This document shows, in pieces, positions 20,001 to 24,213 of a stretch of DNA of 64,000 nucleotides. This stretch comes from Roseivivax sediminis (GTDB lineage Bacteria > Pseudomonadota > Alphaproteobacteria > Rhodobacterales > Rhodobacteraceae). The number at the start of each line of letters is the position of its first letter. Position 1 is the first letter of the stretch. Below the pieces are notes generated by a model that searched no databases, had not been told where the DNA came from, and saw only the letters and a list, made by a program, of their open reading frames with translations. A program made the position numbers and the translations under genes. Where the stretch lies: assembly GCF_900112685.1 (NCBI RefSeq), contig NZ_FOMS01000002.1:372001-436000 (forward strand), read 5' to 3'.

Positions 20001-20236
20001 GCGCCGGTATCGCTGCCGTTGATGTCGAGATATCCCCAGCCGGAGGAGTCCCCGGTGCCGGTATAATCCGGGCGCAGACCGTATTCGTCGAAATCGGGCA
20101 GAACGTTTTCGGGATCTCCGATTTCATTTTCCTGATTCGAAGAGCGCGTTCTGGCGACATTCGGGGACGCGATCGTTTCGCCTTCGGTGTCGAGAATAAG
20201 GCTTTCACCCTGAATAAAGATTGTATCAATCGGCAT
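5003..20236 (-). CDS. giant RTX protein with repeated carbohydrate-binding modules, cadherin-like domains and a sugar-dehydrogenase-like propeller
   Basis: The open frame encodes 5,077 residues. I start it at the ATG at 20236 because AAAGGGG lies just upstream; a frame extension to 20269 has no comparable site. There is no N-terminal signal peptide, as expected for type I secretion. Approximate modules, by nucleotide position from the N-terminus: carbohydrate-binding (CBM6/35-like, ending in a NID motif) at 20220-19735, 19390-18895 and 18560-18085, separated by cadherin-like repeats; two near-identical 167-residue modules at 17447-16450; Ig/cadherin-like repeats to 14515; CBM-like at 14510-14050 and 13730-13270; a malectin-like region at 13240-12655; a beta-propeller resembling PQQ-type glucose/sorbosone dehydrogenases at 12215-10725 (motifs NRNAYDLVWHSNGYLYVP and YYGHPNP); CBM-like at 10425-9975 and 9930-9520; two repeats of an ASPM-like plus DUF4114-like pair at 9150-7090; two CBM6-like modules at 6910-5980; about 22 RTX nonapeptides; and a C-terminal tail ending DDFIFV. 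The family predicts a calcium-folded, secreted or surface-held glycan-binding protein. Whether the propeller is catalytic is unknown. No ABC exporter or membrane-fusion gene is nearby. The frame is intact over 15 kb. Confidence 0.93.
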   Translation of the reverse strand: MPIDTIFIQGESLILDTEGETIASPNVARTRSSNQENEIGDPENVLPDFDEYGLRPDYTGTGDSSGWGYLDINGSDTGAQAEGTFDAPEGTYELTLRLANGSGARPMAVTIDGTSYAISDTNTGEFHDWETRTITISVTGAGPHTFTIDQTGTAGAANIDAIAIHDVGVVPDFAQPIFTSAATFEIDENDTAVGTVSTSDIADDTSADAPARAAVVYSIEGGADAAAFDIDPATGVLSLVSPADFETQESYEVVVGATDAEGSLTTQSVTVDVVDGPDTFATSYLTIDDLTIIDTGGLSLKRTTTANAEDGAVEGGAGDNTGPQEDGNEYDDFGLRHDYTGDGYVDINGGAGDKVEFSFDAVAGTYDITLRYANGASGGAPRPIALAVDGGPAQGLANTNTGGWSVWNTHTFTVTVGTDGTHQVILSQTGSGAPNIDAVAIAETGVAVSFVAPEITSAPDFTVEENTTVVGQVLAQDLDGAELTFTLIGPDAGAVQIDQNGQLTLSAAPDFEAATDADGDGIYEVTVEVSDGADTVTQDVSIAVTDVEPELPAPSIAPVYLQAEEADIPEGAETFHRIQGDPASVETGAGNDPVDEYGLRVGYGGSGYTDFGGDGVDGDEVISWQVEVAEAGLYELHIRYASVAAADPDRPVSVLVNGSDAVGEIVGFPGRSGFDDWQVRAPVQIALDAGINEIALAIPPGYNNGPNIDAVALTSLGDTPAFPGVNTAPAFAEETLSFDAAENQTVAATGIGATDGEDDALSYTLSGDDSEAFSFDAETGTLSFVTAPDFELAGDFDGDNVYEVTLTASDGVLEDSQTLSITVTDLAEDVAPSAITLTPIDVAEGTAGAVVADVEVTDPDSVYTAAALIVAGPDSALFELVDGPAGIQLKLIDTESLDFEAALPTVSVTLGALSSDPFSPSVTDVAEGPVAVLFDAATITSYSGQDQPNDGGVSVSPDGTSVTLDGNFWKRAALGESYTISGETRLTVDIEVGASMPEIVSIGFDDDNSPFEIGDQSNYQIAGTQSHGAFVDLRGQGEDLGGGVLRFTIDLSSHAGETIDSLTLVSDDDNFGNGQGSVTFSNVQLFEDEGENAAPGAVLFDAATITSYSGQDRPEDGGGVSVSPDGTSVTLDGNLWKRAALDESYTISGATRLTVDIEVGASMPEIVSIGFDDDNSPLESGDQSNYQIAGTQSNGSFVDLRGQGEDLGGGVFRFTIDLSSHAGKTIDSLTLVSDDDNFGNGQGSVTFSNVQLFEDEGENAAPVVVGGGIADFSVDEDGMVEIDLPFVDPDGDALDYSFTITDSEGLPYADHGLALSDSVLGGVAPSEPGVYTVSVTATDTAGSGTPVTSTFTLTVDNVNDAPVVEGDPALEPYFLQAGSAIDGIDLAQFEPFFSDADGDELTLTVEDLPAGLSVDSEGIISGTPTVGGDFTVIVRATDPTGLSATLPLTFLVQGGQVGDQIVVEAEDFTGLPEAEGFFATGQVGASQNQVIRVGAAGDTAEVTTDLGQNGVIEGWYIVSMTRYDETDGSATYSLSIGDTVLADNAAFDGTPDLETANDTFDNDNPRGNAGQSGNLKTVTFEQAVFITSGTVLTLSGLADGEILRTDNFTFTRVEEPNDPPSAVEIDAAIVAENAEGAVIGALSATDPDGDDAGIVYSVDPASDFEVVDGSLKLKDGVALDFEAGGTVDVDVTATDENGDATTTTLTIAVTDVDEAPSAPVITNASIDENANGAVVGTVSSIDPEGTAVSFTVSDSRFEIDGDDQLNLVTGVSLDHETEETVSVDVTATDETGQSVTQTIVVNVNDLNEAPTLAAGASLDNLSVDGGAGAIVDLSGLGATDEDEGDTVAYTIAAAGGGTLPAGFAVSGTDLIVPADAPAGSYTIAVSATDGTLASDPVVFTVTVGAPSVAPFTIQGEDDDLVVIDDVGEGGQGEVTRAVDEENPDDYGNYRPGGVGDAYLDFGSNPGDSITFQIDAPAAGTYEVSFRYANGDGGGLDRPLLMSVNGATAALQSFPFTDGAEPWEAWSEVTVEVELSAGANTLSLEIPAGATGGPNIDQATFTYTDVDVSADEDGNLDVDVSAVIDPANLGAVAFDLTGVDADIVSYAYSTDGGATFTPVVPVGGTITLDLSAFAAESGLDVIFELTDDAGNNVTTTASFTIGDVPEPFSQTLQFEARDGSMTIIDDTPGTDGAGLTQPRDPLNPEAPDPQRGPDGLWDNFEGDGYLDMGLDIGDAVQFEIDAPQAGTYTFTIRYGNGGDTDRPMALSVGGTVVETVGFAPTADWDVWEEVEVEVDLAEGVNTIALANTIATGPNLDQIVIENNITPPPPVTEPGPRETIRINFQDGSTPAAAGYLVGNFTGYAAQANGETYGFVTEASALDADGMTNTPIGTNFPAIAINERSGSASLPDDGTLPGGALVADFDSYDPRLTGYAHFDLGSFPSRVAWEIALENGWYEVTVAVGDTGGPNDSVNALEIEGQLAAAWTPTSAFKSELVTVLANVQDGNLTLAAPDGTITEMQYIDIRALPDLTPDDGNEAPEDYAAFVAPRAVSADGEVELGVQDGELPDGIDPTSDIVLGIDVVDGRGGALLESLADGSIRLFETLTGEEVAYNANTTGGFDSVTIAPAADLKPFTSYTVVIDGFRDRGDNDDTDAPTREFQKFSTTFVTGEAPVVEAREVAFVDTVELSSNPSLGESYTSIEMSPDKQFLYVTSISGSITRWAVNDDGSLDQSTKEVFTPGGDFNEDGGRRGIIGVAFDPEDDNTIWITDNYPIPLNGRSNSVPDFSGRISKVTLGEGGSLEDASIETYITGLPRSNGDHVTNSLEFRVNPDYVPGGDAPQYLMYLTQGSNSAMGEPDSAWGFRPERLLNAAILEIDRSREAPEGGFDVSTEPLPDDNLNRRFEDNDNDLKNGGIFIDSGEFTGNYLHFDAQGVAEVREGEDAGSALVERFYDPYAEDAVVSIFATGNRNAYDLVWHSNGYLYVPTNGSAAGGIVPDDPSTPENENINGVGLQNDYLFRMVEGGYYGHPNPLHDKFILNGGNPTGGTDPNQVGNYPVGTDPDPEYDLEGSYSLANNKSPNGAIEYLGNNFGSSLQNAVIFTQYSSGDNLRAVLFNEDGTVSDDFILRDTDGNIISYVDPLDVIEGANGGLYMLTLNRGNGVSQIIRLDAAPGGEVEDITADEGGNLALLVVSATDPEEVLFQVSGLDADIQTITVSFDGAPAQTVTLDAQNRFTADLSGTDGAVSAVLTVFDDNGNNATAETDFTPGNTASGNFIDADAFTVLDTNDGTLIRLLSDPSTHDGDQYDANGDGMNDGYDGAGYLDMNGGAEDKASFVYDAAQAGSYTLSFRIANGATSGTLERPIAIKAGTQTVTIDDTQTGSFATWQDFEVTLDLSAGPNTVVIEQLAGSGGPNIDSVTITPNVATVPNDGTENVAGVDYLVYEAENAVLDGPVIVSDTTDERNQRGGEFVDFDGTGTQTITWTVSAPEDGTYGIDILYALSTTKEARPATLLINGVDQGSLPFVPNSNAAESAWGPQSAEVSLSAGINTISIAVPDANGANIDYLRVSEAPVDTFVPSYVDITGEGRIELEATDDTTRTVNASTVEFYFTVDADDTYALDFAANPGAPDGGGLTVFLSADGAQPVEIDDNGFPGEGEAGETTAYVELEAGVQYRVIAISDQPGASAIDYLDVRPAPGNENADIEVQSNDPAYFDNRLHFSWIDNPTAVVADNPRDFKESATVTISNSGTETLEILESDLSGPFELADPGVFDGLTLGAGQSIDVTVLFDRDAYTSGGSGVTGVFNGELELRTNDADSPVATIDLSGFWQARDEGGQEPNINEVWDVFGFGNEIEGLTLIGGGESDELDFYDVYLPVDETEVLSPYWRLADGVSEARITQIAAFHSPSGATLGIHAPGNKGADVTFTNHASTSNQSLLPLLNNGNFATQVFSAADIPDGWAGNDLFGIEVAGLSTDPTLNDTGAGAPSQAELNARYPGYTVTGEQVFDPDGNPVSDGYTVRVFQAVDADGNTIENVFLGVMDYTGINYDYNDNMFIIEGVAPVYDGGVLTVDGLDDAAADDRLVFSRIDNPANGNQAFRDSTTITVTNDGIGALTIDDLTVTGAFTISGLSEGESLAPGESVDLTVTFTGTDPSDDNQAVSYEGTLTIGSDAGVTEIALSGLAQIQSEGGEEPTVQQIVDAFGYSTDVGQSQLNGGGVVEQIGDEVLLPYMQRLDPSQPMEVINIAAYLSSGISRLSLHDVGSGALTELYAQDDNQYQTLLPDGLQQGPGAQDGVARAVIDRDEAFGLRVTVDGLPTYSAWSDPDANVFDDTYNITGNNEGHYIRFFQAIDADGNDIEGTVIGIQDYPGGSNFDYNDHMFVLTNVQAYELSDEEDANGDGINDALVTDSDNDGTPDFYDPDVTPPPGDQQAFNDTGTPWAVGSGGLTLMANLFDSGGNGVAYNDNGTKEGDQSVRPNETVDISNGTLAVGYTVAGEWLEYTIDVQAAGEYAFFVNASSPSDGRELTATFAQSGVVYETLDIDVPNTGAYTSYADTEALSVTLNEGVNVLRINFDNALQDLMSFTLDPIAIEPGQTPFPGPDAPVLDGSLTVDATNFDAGGQGVSWNDNPGRDGTNPLRSDTDVELVGSESDIGYVLPGEWVEYTVDVAEAGTYALSLNAKTPIAGNSIAVTLDDGTPLITFALPDSNGGSNGFGGTTFAETSAVNVTLGAGQQTLRFTFDGALATNGYILDFRSFTLTEVPAAMAAAITSNEDTAFDAGGGEVPAAVTMTGTSEDDYLVGSEEMEMFVLDLGDDTAFGAAGSDTVLGGQGADEICGDDGNDVISGGSHADDLCGGEGDDTISGGTGDDTIKGRDGDDHLGGGAGRDILLGGAGDDAIGGGFGDDNIAGGDGNDMLSGGGRDDLLSGGVGDDTVLGGDGNDQLGGGAGRDDLDGGSGNDTLGGGLGNDSLAGGSGDDLVAGGGRNDTLDGGLGNDTLIGGDGADTFIFVDASGPEIDLVVDFDIGSDTLVLSAPATSEDPFSALQIDMLGGNAVIHDGDREIVLQDIDPNELTADDFIFV
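5219..5812 (-). repeat. array of about 22 RTX calcium-binding nonapeptides
   Basis: The C-terminal part of the giant protein consists of consecutive nine-residue units of the form GGxGxDxLx, for example DGNDMLSGG, VGDDTVLGG and LGNDTLIGG. They run without interruption and are followed by a 72-residue tail that should hold the type I secretion signal. Such arrays bind calcium and fold after export. Two cysteines occur in units 3 and 5 (QGADEICGD, SHADDLCGG), which is unusual because RTX proteins mostly avoid cysteine. Confidence 0.95.
16450..17447 (-). repeat. tandem pair of near-identical 167-residue modules in the giant gene
   Basis: Two direct repeats of about 500 bp (roughly 16950-17447 and 16450-16949) encode modules that open with VLFDAATITSYSGQD and close with LFEDEGENAAP. 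By eye the proteins differ at about 11 of 165 positions plus one inserted Gly. The DNA identity is also high, including long identical runs. The module is not one I can name; it looks like a beta-sandwich glycan-binding-type domain with the motif SIGFDDDNSP. The similarity points to a recent internal duplication. Confidence 0.92.
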
Positions 20237-20810
20237 ATCAATCCCCTTTGGTCGCGGCGCACCGCACAATCAATTGCTCCGAGCGAAACAGCACTCGGAT
20301 TCACCCCTATTAATTGAGGTGATAATTATTCTTCTCTTATCTGACCACTTGCCAGAATTTCAGCACTATGCTCGCGGCCACTCGCGTTGACCGGTCGGAA
20401 GCCAAGTAATGGCCAATATGTTCATGAGGCTCATCCTACTAAAAGCGAAGGATCACAGGATCTAAAATCACCCCTGATGCGGGATCATTGTTTTTATAAT
20501 TTCACGCAAGACGGCCCAAGTGCTCCAGGCGCATCAATGCCATAGTTTGTATTACATTAACACTATTGCGCCTCATTTCTGACGCAACGATTCTGTGCTT
20601 ACATTTATGCAACGGCGGCTTTTCAATTGTAAAAGTTTGGTGCCTTATCAACTTACGGCTGACTCTCAAAAGTTAGGCGCTTGCGATTTACTATGTTAAC
20701 ATACTGATTTATCAATATCATCTCGCTCGGCTCGCTTTGAACCAGACGAGGGCCGCGACGAGGGCGGCCTGGAGCAGGACATGTCACAGAGCGCGCCGTT
20801 CTCCGTAGTG
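20237..20810. other. AT-rich intergenic stretch upstream of the giant gene
   Basis: I counted three consecutive 60-base lines (20461-20640) at about 42% G+C, against 67% for a line inside carB, so this stretch stands out as foreign. It must hold the promoter of the giant gene, but I cannot pick a convincing -35/-10 pair. A short hairpin (CCGAG / CTCGG, ten-base loop) lies near 20285-20304 in the presumed leader. The right end (about 20720-20810) returns to high G+C and may be the edge of an unrecognised fragment. No gene is supported here. Confidence 0.6.
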
Positions 20811-21719
20811 TCAATCGACAACGGGTGGCGATGAGTTGGAGACACTGTGATCTGTGTTTCTGCTTGTCGATCGGCTTGGGCCACCCATCCCCTCATTCAG
20901 CGTGAGGCGCGCGAAGTCAAAGAGTTTGGGGTCGAGGAGATGCGAGGGCCGCGCGTTCATGAGCGCGCGGAACATCACCTGACGGCGGCCGGGGCTGTTC
21001 TTTTCCCAGCCGTCGAGGATCTGCTTGACCTGCTGGCGCTGAAGTCCGTCCTGCGATCCGCAGAGGTCGCAGGGGATGATCGGGTATTCCATCGCGCGAG
21101 CAAACCGCTCGCAATCGGCCTCGGCCACGTGGGCCAGTGGGCGGAAGACGAAGAGGTCTCCCTCCTCGTTCACGAGCTTCGGCGGCATCGTTGCCAGCCG
21201 CCCGCCGTGGAAGAGGTTCATGAAGAACGTCTCGAGGATGTCATCGCGATGATGGCCCAACACCACTGCCGAACAACCTTCCTCGCGCGCAATTCGGTAG
21301 AGATGCCCGCGCCGGAGTCGCGAGCATAGCGAGCAGAAGGTCCGGCCCGCGGGGATCTTGTCGACGACGACGGAATAGGTGTCCTGGTACTCGATCCTGT
21401 GCGGAACGCCGCGCTCCTCGAGGAACTGCGGCAGCACTGTCGCCGGGAAACCCGGCTGGCCCTGGTCGAGGTTGCAGGCCAGTAGGTCTACCGGCAAGAG
21501 GCCACGCCACTTCAACTCGATAAGCGCGGCCAAAAGCGTGTAGGAATCCTTGCCGCCGGACAAGCAAACGAGCCAGCGGGCATTGTTCCCCTCAACCATA
21601 CCGTATTGCTCTACAGCTTCACGAACGTGTCGTATGATCCGTTTGCGTAGCTTGCGGAACTCTGTCGTTTGCGGAGCGCCTTGAAACATGGGGTGGATGT
21701 CAGACAGGTCATCGGTCAT
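20811..21719 (-). CDS. ttcA: tRNA 2-thiocytidine(32) synthetase TtcA, intact second copy
   Basis: TtcA uses ATP and a 4Fe-4S cluster to thiolate cytidine 32 of certain tRNAs in the cytoplasm. This 302-residue copy has the PP-loop SGGKDS at residues 54-59, the cysteine pair in TFCSLC (C129, C132), the second cysteine site PCDLCGS (C217, C220), and the family motif [20 protein letters not shown] place the start at [10 protein letters not shown] to match the family's N-terminus. An in-frame ATG four codons upstream is possible, and a further ATG (21788) lies inside the neighbouring IS and is unlikely to be native. The last 30 or so residues, after LFDFARL, are Ser/Pro/Asn-rich and look like read-through into foreign DNA. 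This copy sits inside the insert that broke the other ttcA and should supply the only functional enzyme. Confidence 0.92.
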   Translation of the reverse strand: MTDDLSDIHPMFQGAPQTTEFRKLRKRIIRHVREAVEQYGMVEGNNARWLVCLSGGKDSYTLLAALIELKWRGLLPVDLLACNLDQGQPGFPATVLPQFLEERGVPHRIEYQDTYSVVVDKIPAGRTFCSLCSRLRRGHLYRIAREEGCSAVVLGHHRDDILETFFMNLFHGGRLATMPPKLVNEEGDLFVFRPLAHVAEADCERFARAMEYPIIPCDLCGSQDGLQRQQVKQILDGWEKNSPGRRQVMFRALMNARPSHLLDPKLFDFARLTLNEGMGGPSRSTSRNTDHSVSNSSPPVVD

Positions 21720-21773
21720 GTCCAACCGCATATGGCAAAGACTTCTCCACGGAAACCCGTTCAACAAAGGTTC

Positions 21774-22676
21774 AGGCTCAGGACTCATTGCCAATAGATG
21801 ACGGTGGCGGGGAGCGCGATGGCCGGCAGGAAGACCTTCGGGCATCGGTCGAAGTGCATTGCGACACGGCGCCAGTCCTTGATTCGGCCAAACATGATCT
21901 CGATGCGGTGGCGGCGCTTGTCGTATTTGATCGGACCTGTGCGCGACTTGCGCGGCGGGATGCAGACCTGAATTTTGCTCTCTTACAAAGAGTTACGGAA
22001 CCAGTCGGCGTCTAGCCGCGGTCGGCGATCAGCCAGTCCGCTTGCGGAAACCCGCTCTGGAGTGCGAGCGCGCCCCTGTAGCCGCTGACCTGGCCCGCGG
22101 TCACGAAGAGCCGGACAGGGCGGCCCTCCCGGTCGGTGACGGTATGAAGCTTGGTGTTCACACCGCCCCTGCTTCGGCCGATCAGGCGGCCACGCCCGCC
22201 TTTTGAAGGCGCAGGTTCGAGGCCGTGCGGTGCGCCTTGAGACAGGTCGCGTCCACTGCCCGGCAGTTGATTGCGAAGCAAGCAACGAGAGGGGATCATG
22301 ATCGTCCGGCATTCGGCCTGCTCGGCGGCGAGCCCCTCCATGATCCGGGCGAACACGCCCATCCGGCTCCACCTGATCCACCGGTTGTAGAGTGTCTTGT
22401 GCGGACCGTATTCCCTCGGGGCATCACGCCACCACAAGCCGTTGTGATTGATGAAGATAATGCCACTGAGTACGCGCTTGTTGTCCACCCGCGGCTTGCC
22501 CGTTCGTCAGGAAATCGATCCCCCGGATCGATTTCTGATCTTCCTCACCTTCGGCAAGCAGGGCCGCAGCCGCTCCATCTGCGCGTCGCTCAGCCAGAAA
22601 AGATCGCTCATCTTCAGCCTCCTTCAAACGAGGGCTGAATCACGCGAAGCCGCGCTGATCAATCGGTCCTGAGCCT
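21774..22676 (-). mobile_element. decayed IS5-family insertion sequence
   Basis: An IS5-type (IS427-like) transposase is readable in pieces on the minus strand from the ATG at 22611 (MSDLFWLSDAQMERL) to the stop at 21785 (ATVIYWQ). Recognisable blocks include RVLSGIIFINHNGLWWRDAP, EYGPHKTLYNRW, CLKAHRTASNLRLQK, DRG, DADWFR, and [16 protein letters not shown]. The frame is broken several times: an insertion with a hairpin near 22511-22535, a roughly 30-base insertion before LKAHRTAS, a one-base loss at the DRGYDAD site that creates a stop, and an in-frame TAA after DADWFRNSL. Perfect 11-bp terminal inverted repeats (aggctcaggac at 21774-21784, gtcctgagcct at 22666-22676) mark the ends. I found no clear target-site duplication. 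It lies immediately 5' of the intact ttcA. Confidence 0.88.
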
Positions 22677-22764
22677 AATGACTAAGTTACGACGCGGACA
22701 TCAACAATTACAATTATATCAGAGATTTACGGGCTATTCCCGTGCGTTTTCGCATCAGAGTAAG

Positions 22765-22927
22765 CATAACTGTCCTTGCCGCCCGACAGGCACACCAGCC
22801 AGCGGGCGCCGCGCTCGATCATGCCGTATTGCTCCACCGCGCGCGCTCTGCATGAGCGCTTGCGCAGCTTCTTGAATTCCGTGGTCTTGGGGACGCCGCG
22901 GACCAGCGAGTGGAACTCCTCGAGCAT
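22765..22927 (-). pseudogene. ttcA: 5' remnant of disrupted ttcA
   Basis: The N-terminal part of TtcA is readable from the ATG at 22927 ([20 protein letters not shown]) to the PP-loop [12 protein letters not shown] small internal change alters the segment after KLRKR (SCRARAVEQ where the intact copy has [11 protein letters not shown]), so this piece was damaged there too. Homology ends right after the SGGKDSY codons near 22765, where AT-rich DNA and then the IS5-type element begin. Together with 3783-4228 it defines the two ends of the original gene, now separated by about 18.5 kb. Confidence 0.88.
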
Positions 22928-23023
22928 GGGCGGGGGATACGCGCGACACCGTGTTCGGGGAAGGGGGAACGGGGGGCCGGCGCGCCACGTTCCGGCCCTG
23001 TCCCACATGGAAGGAGACTTCAG

Positions 23024-23548
23024 ATGTTCACCCGGACCCTTGCCGCATCGACCGCGGCGCTTTTTGTGGCCGGCGCGGCCTTTGCCCAGGACGGAGAGAT
23101 GGAGCCCGCCGCGATGGCCACGCTGATGGATCAGAGCGGCACCGAGGTCGGCCAGGTCGAGATATTCGAGACCAACGACGGCCTGCTTTTCAGCCTCGAA
23201 GCCACCGGCATTCCCGAGGGCGGGCACGGCTTTCACGTCCACGAGACCGGGGAATGTTCCGGTGACTTCACCTCGGCGGGCGATCACTACGCCCCGGGCG
23301 GCAACAGTCACGGCCTGATGGCCGAGGGTGGTCCCCATGCGGGCGATCTGCCGAACGTCTATGCCGGAATGGAGGGCAACGTGCGTGCCGACGTGACGTC
23401 CTCGGTCCTCAGCCTCGAGGACGGCGACGCGCCGGTGATGGACGACGACGGGTCGGCCATCATCGTTCACGAAGGGCCGGACAGCTACGGCGCAGAGGCC
23501 GGCGCCGGCAGCCGGATTGCCTGCGGCGTGATCGAAACCGCGTCCTGA
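23024..23548 (+). CDS. sodC: periplasmic Cu/Zn superoxide dismutase
   Basis: Converts superoxide to oxygen and hydrogen peroxide in the periplasm. The 174-residue product starts with a signal peptide (residues 1-21, cleavage after AAFA). Metal-ligand histidines are visible in [10 protein letters not shown] (H71, H73), [12 protein letters not shown] (H88, H96) and the zinc loop [10 protein letters not shown] (H105), with the distal copper-ligand region in [12 protein letters not shown]78 and the cysteine in SRIACGV can form the conserved disulfide. The start is fixed by AAGGAG six bases upstream. It stands alone on the plus strand next to the 5' remnant of ttcA, with which it is divergent. Confidence 0.95.
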   Translation: MFTRTLAASTAALFVAGAAFAQDGEMEPAAMATLMDQSGTEVGQVEIFETNDGLLFSLEATGIPEGGHGFHVHETGECSGDFTSAGDHYAPGGNSHGLMAEGGPHAGDLPNVYAGMEGNVRADVTSSVLSLEDGDAPVMDDDGSAIIVHEGPDSYGAEAGAGSRIACGVIETAS

Positions 23549-23591
23549 TGACGTGCGCGGCCCCCGGAGACGCATCCGGGGGCCGGCGGTG

Positions 23592-23846
23592 TCAGAACCG
23601 CGGCGGCAAGGGCGGCAGCGCCTCCAGCCGCGCATGCGCCGCCTTGGGCGGCAGGCCGATATCGCGGCGCAGATGCGCCGGCAGATCGTCCGCAGCGGCG
23701 GGCGGCGGCCGCAATCGCGGCACGCGCATCAGCGCCCGGAGCGCGGCGATGAGTACTGCAGTCGCCCCGTGCCGCGCTATGGCGGCTTCGATGATTGCCT
23801 CGTGCGGTTCCGGACGAACGGGGCCGGTGTCTACGAGTCGGATCAT
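23592..23846 (-). CDS. small DUF1127-like protein
   Basis: The 84-residue product carries a C-terminal [13 protein letters not shown] stretch, which resembles the signature of small DUF1127 (YjiS-like) proteins that often occur as stress-related RNA-linked or regulatory proteins in alphaproteobacteria. The N-terminus ([10 protein letters not shown]) is not family-typical and the basic middle ([12 protein letters not shown]) matches only loosely. I use the ATG at 23846; an upstream ATG at 23945 would add 33 residues. A perfect 18-bp palindrome lies just upstream of the chosen start. Its function is unknown. It faces the 3' end of sodC convergently. Confidence 0.5.
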   Translation of the reverse strand: MIRLVDTGPVRPEPHEAIIEAAIARHGATAVLIAALRALMRVPRLRPPPAAADDLPAHLRRDIGLPPKAAHARLEALPPLPPRF

Positions 23847-24213
23847 TGGCTTTTCCCGGACGCGCGTCCGGGCCTCTGTCAGAAGTACGGAAAAAGACCG
23901 CAAAGCCGGGCGCATCGCGGAGACGCGCGTCGCAGACGGGCTCACGCGCTCAGGCGGTGTGCCGGGCTCTGACGGTCAGGGTTGCGGTACGGCGGGCGGC
24001 CGGCTTGGGCGGCGGCGAGCCGGACGATGCGAGATCCTAGCCTTGGCGGCGGGACGGTCGCATCCGGCGAAGCGCGCAGGGCGAGAGGACGGACAGATGG
24101 ATCATGTATGCCCCTCCTTTTCGCTGCGATGGGCTTCCTGCGGATCGCTTACTTCAGGTCATCGCGAAAAGCGACGGAAATCTTGCGGACCGGCGTAATG
24201 CCGCCCGCAGGGG
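23847..24213. other. intergenic region upstream of the DUF1127-like gene
   Basis: About 370 bases without a supported gene. The only clear structure is a perfect 18-bp palindrome (cccggacgcgcgtccggg) at 23855-23872, next to the start of the DUF1127-like gene, where it could fold in the leader RNA or act as a protein site. A plus-strand open frame crosses the region but has no family similarity that I recognise. The right part borders the end of yidD. Confidence 0.4.

Noticed and set aside
20237-20269. Longer start for the giant protein (11 extra residues, MCGAPRPKGID)
   Set aside because: The ATG at 20236 has AAAGGGG at proper distance; the longer start does not, and its sequence is not domain-like.
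21720-21788. Upstream ATG for the intact ttcA that would add [14 protein letters not shown]
   Set aside because: This ATG lies inside the end of the IS5-type element and the added residues do not match TtcA proteins. The start at 21719 (or 21731) fits better.
21765-22685. Target-site duplication of the IS5-type element
   Set aside because: The bases flanking the 11-bp ends (ttc on the left, aat on the right) do not repeat, so no duplication can be claimed.
3783-22927. The insert as a composite transposon bounded by two copies of one IS
   Set aside because: The left remnant is IS3-type and the right one IS5-type. They are unrelated and neither lies in the position of a matching flank.
23548-24198. 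A 216-codon plus-strand frame overlapping the DUF1127-like gene
   Set aside because: It starts at the sodC stop without a ribosome-binding site, is Arg/Ala/Gly-rich, and shows no family similarity.
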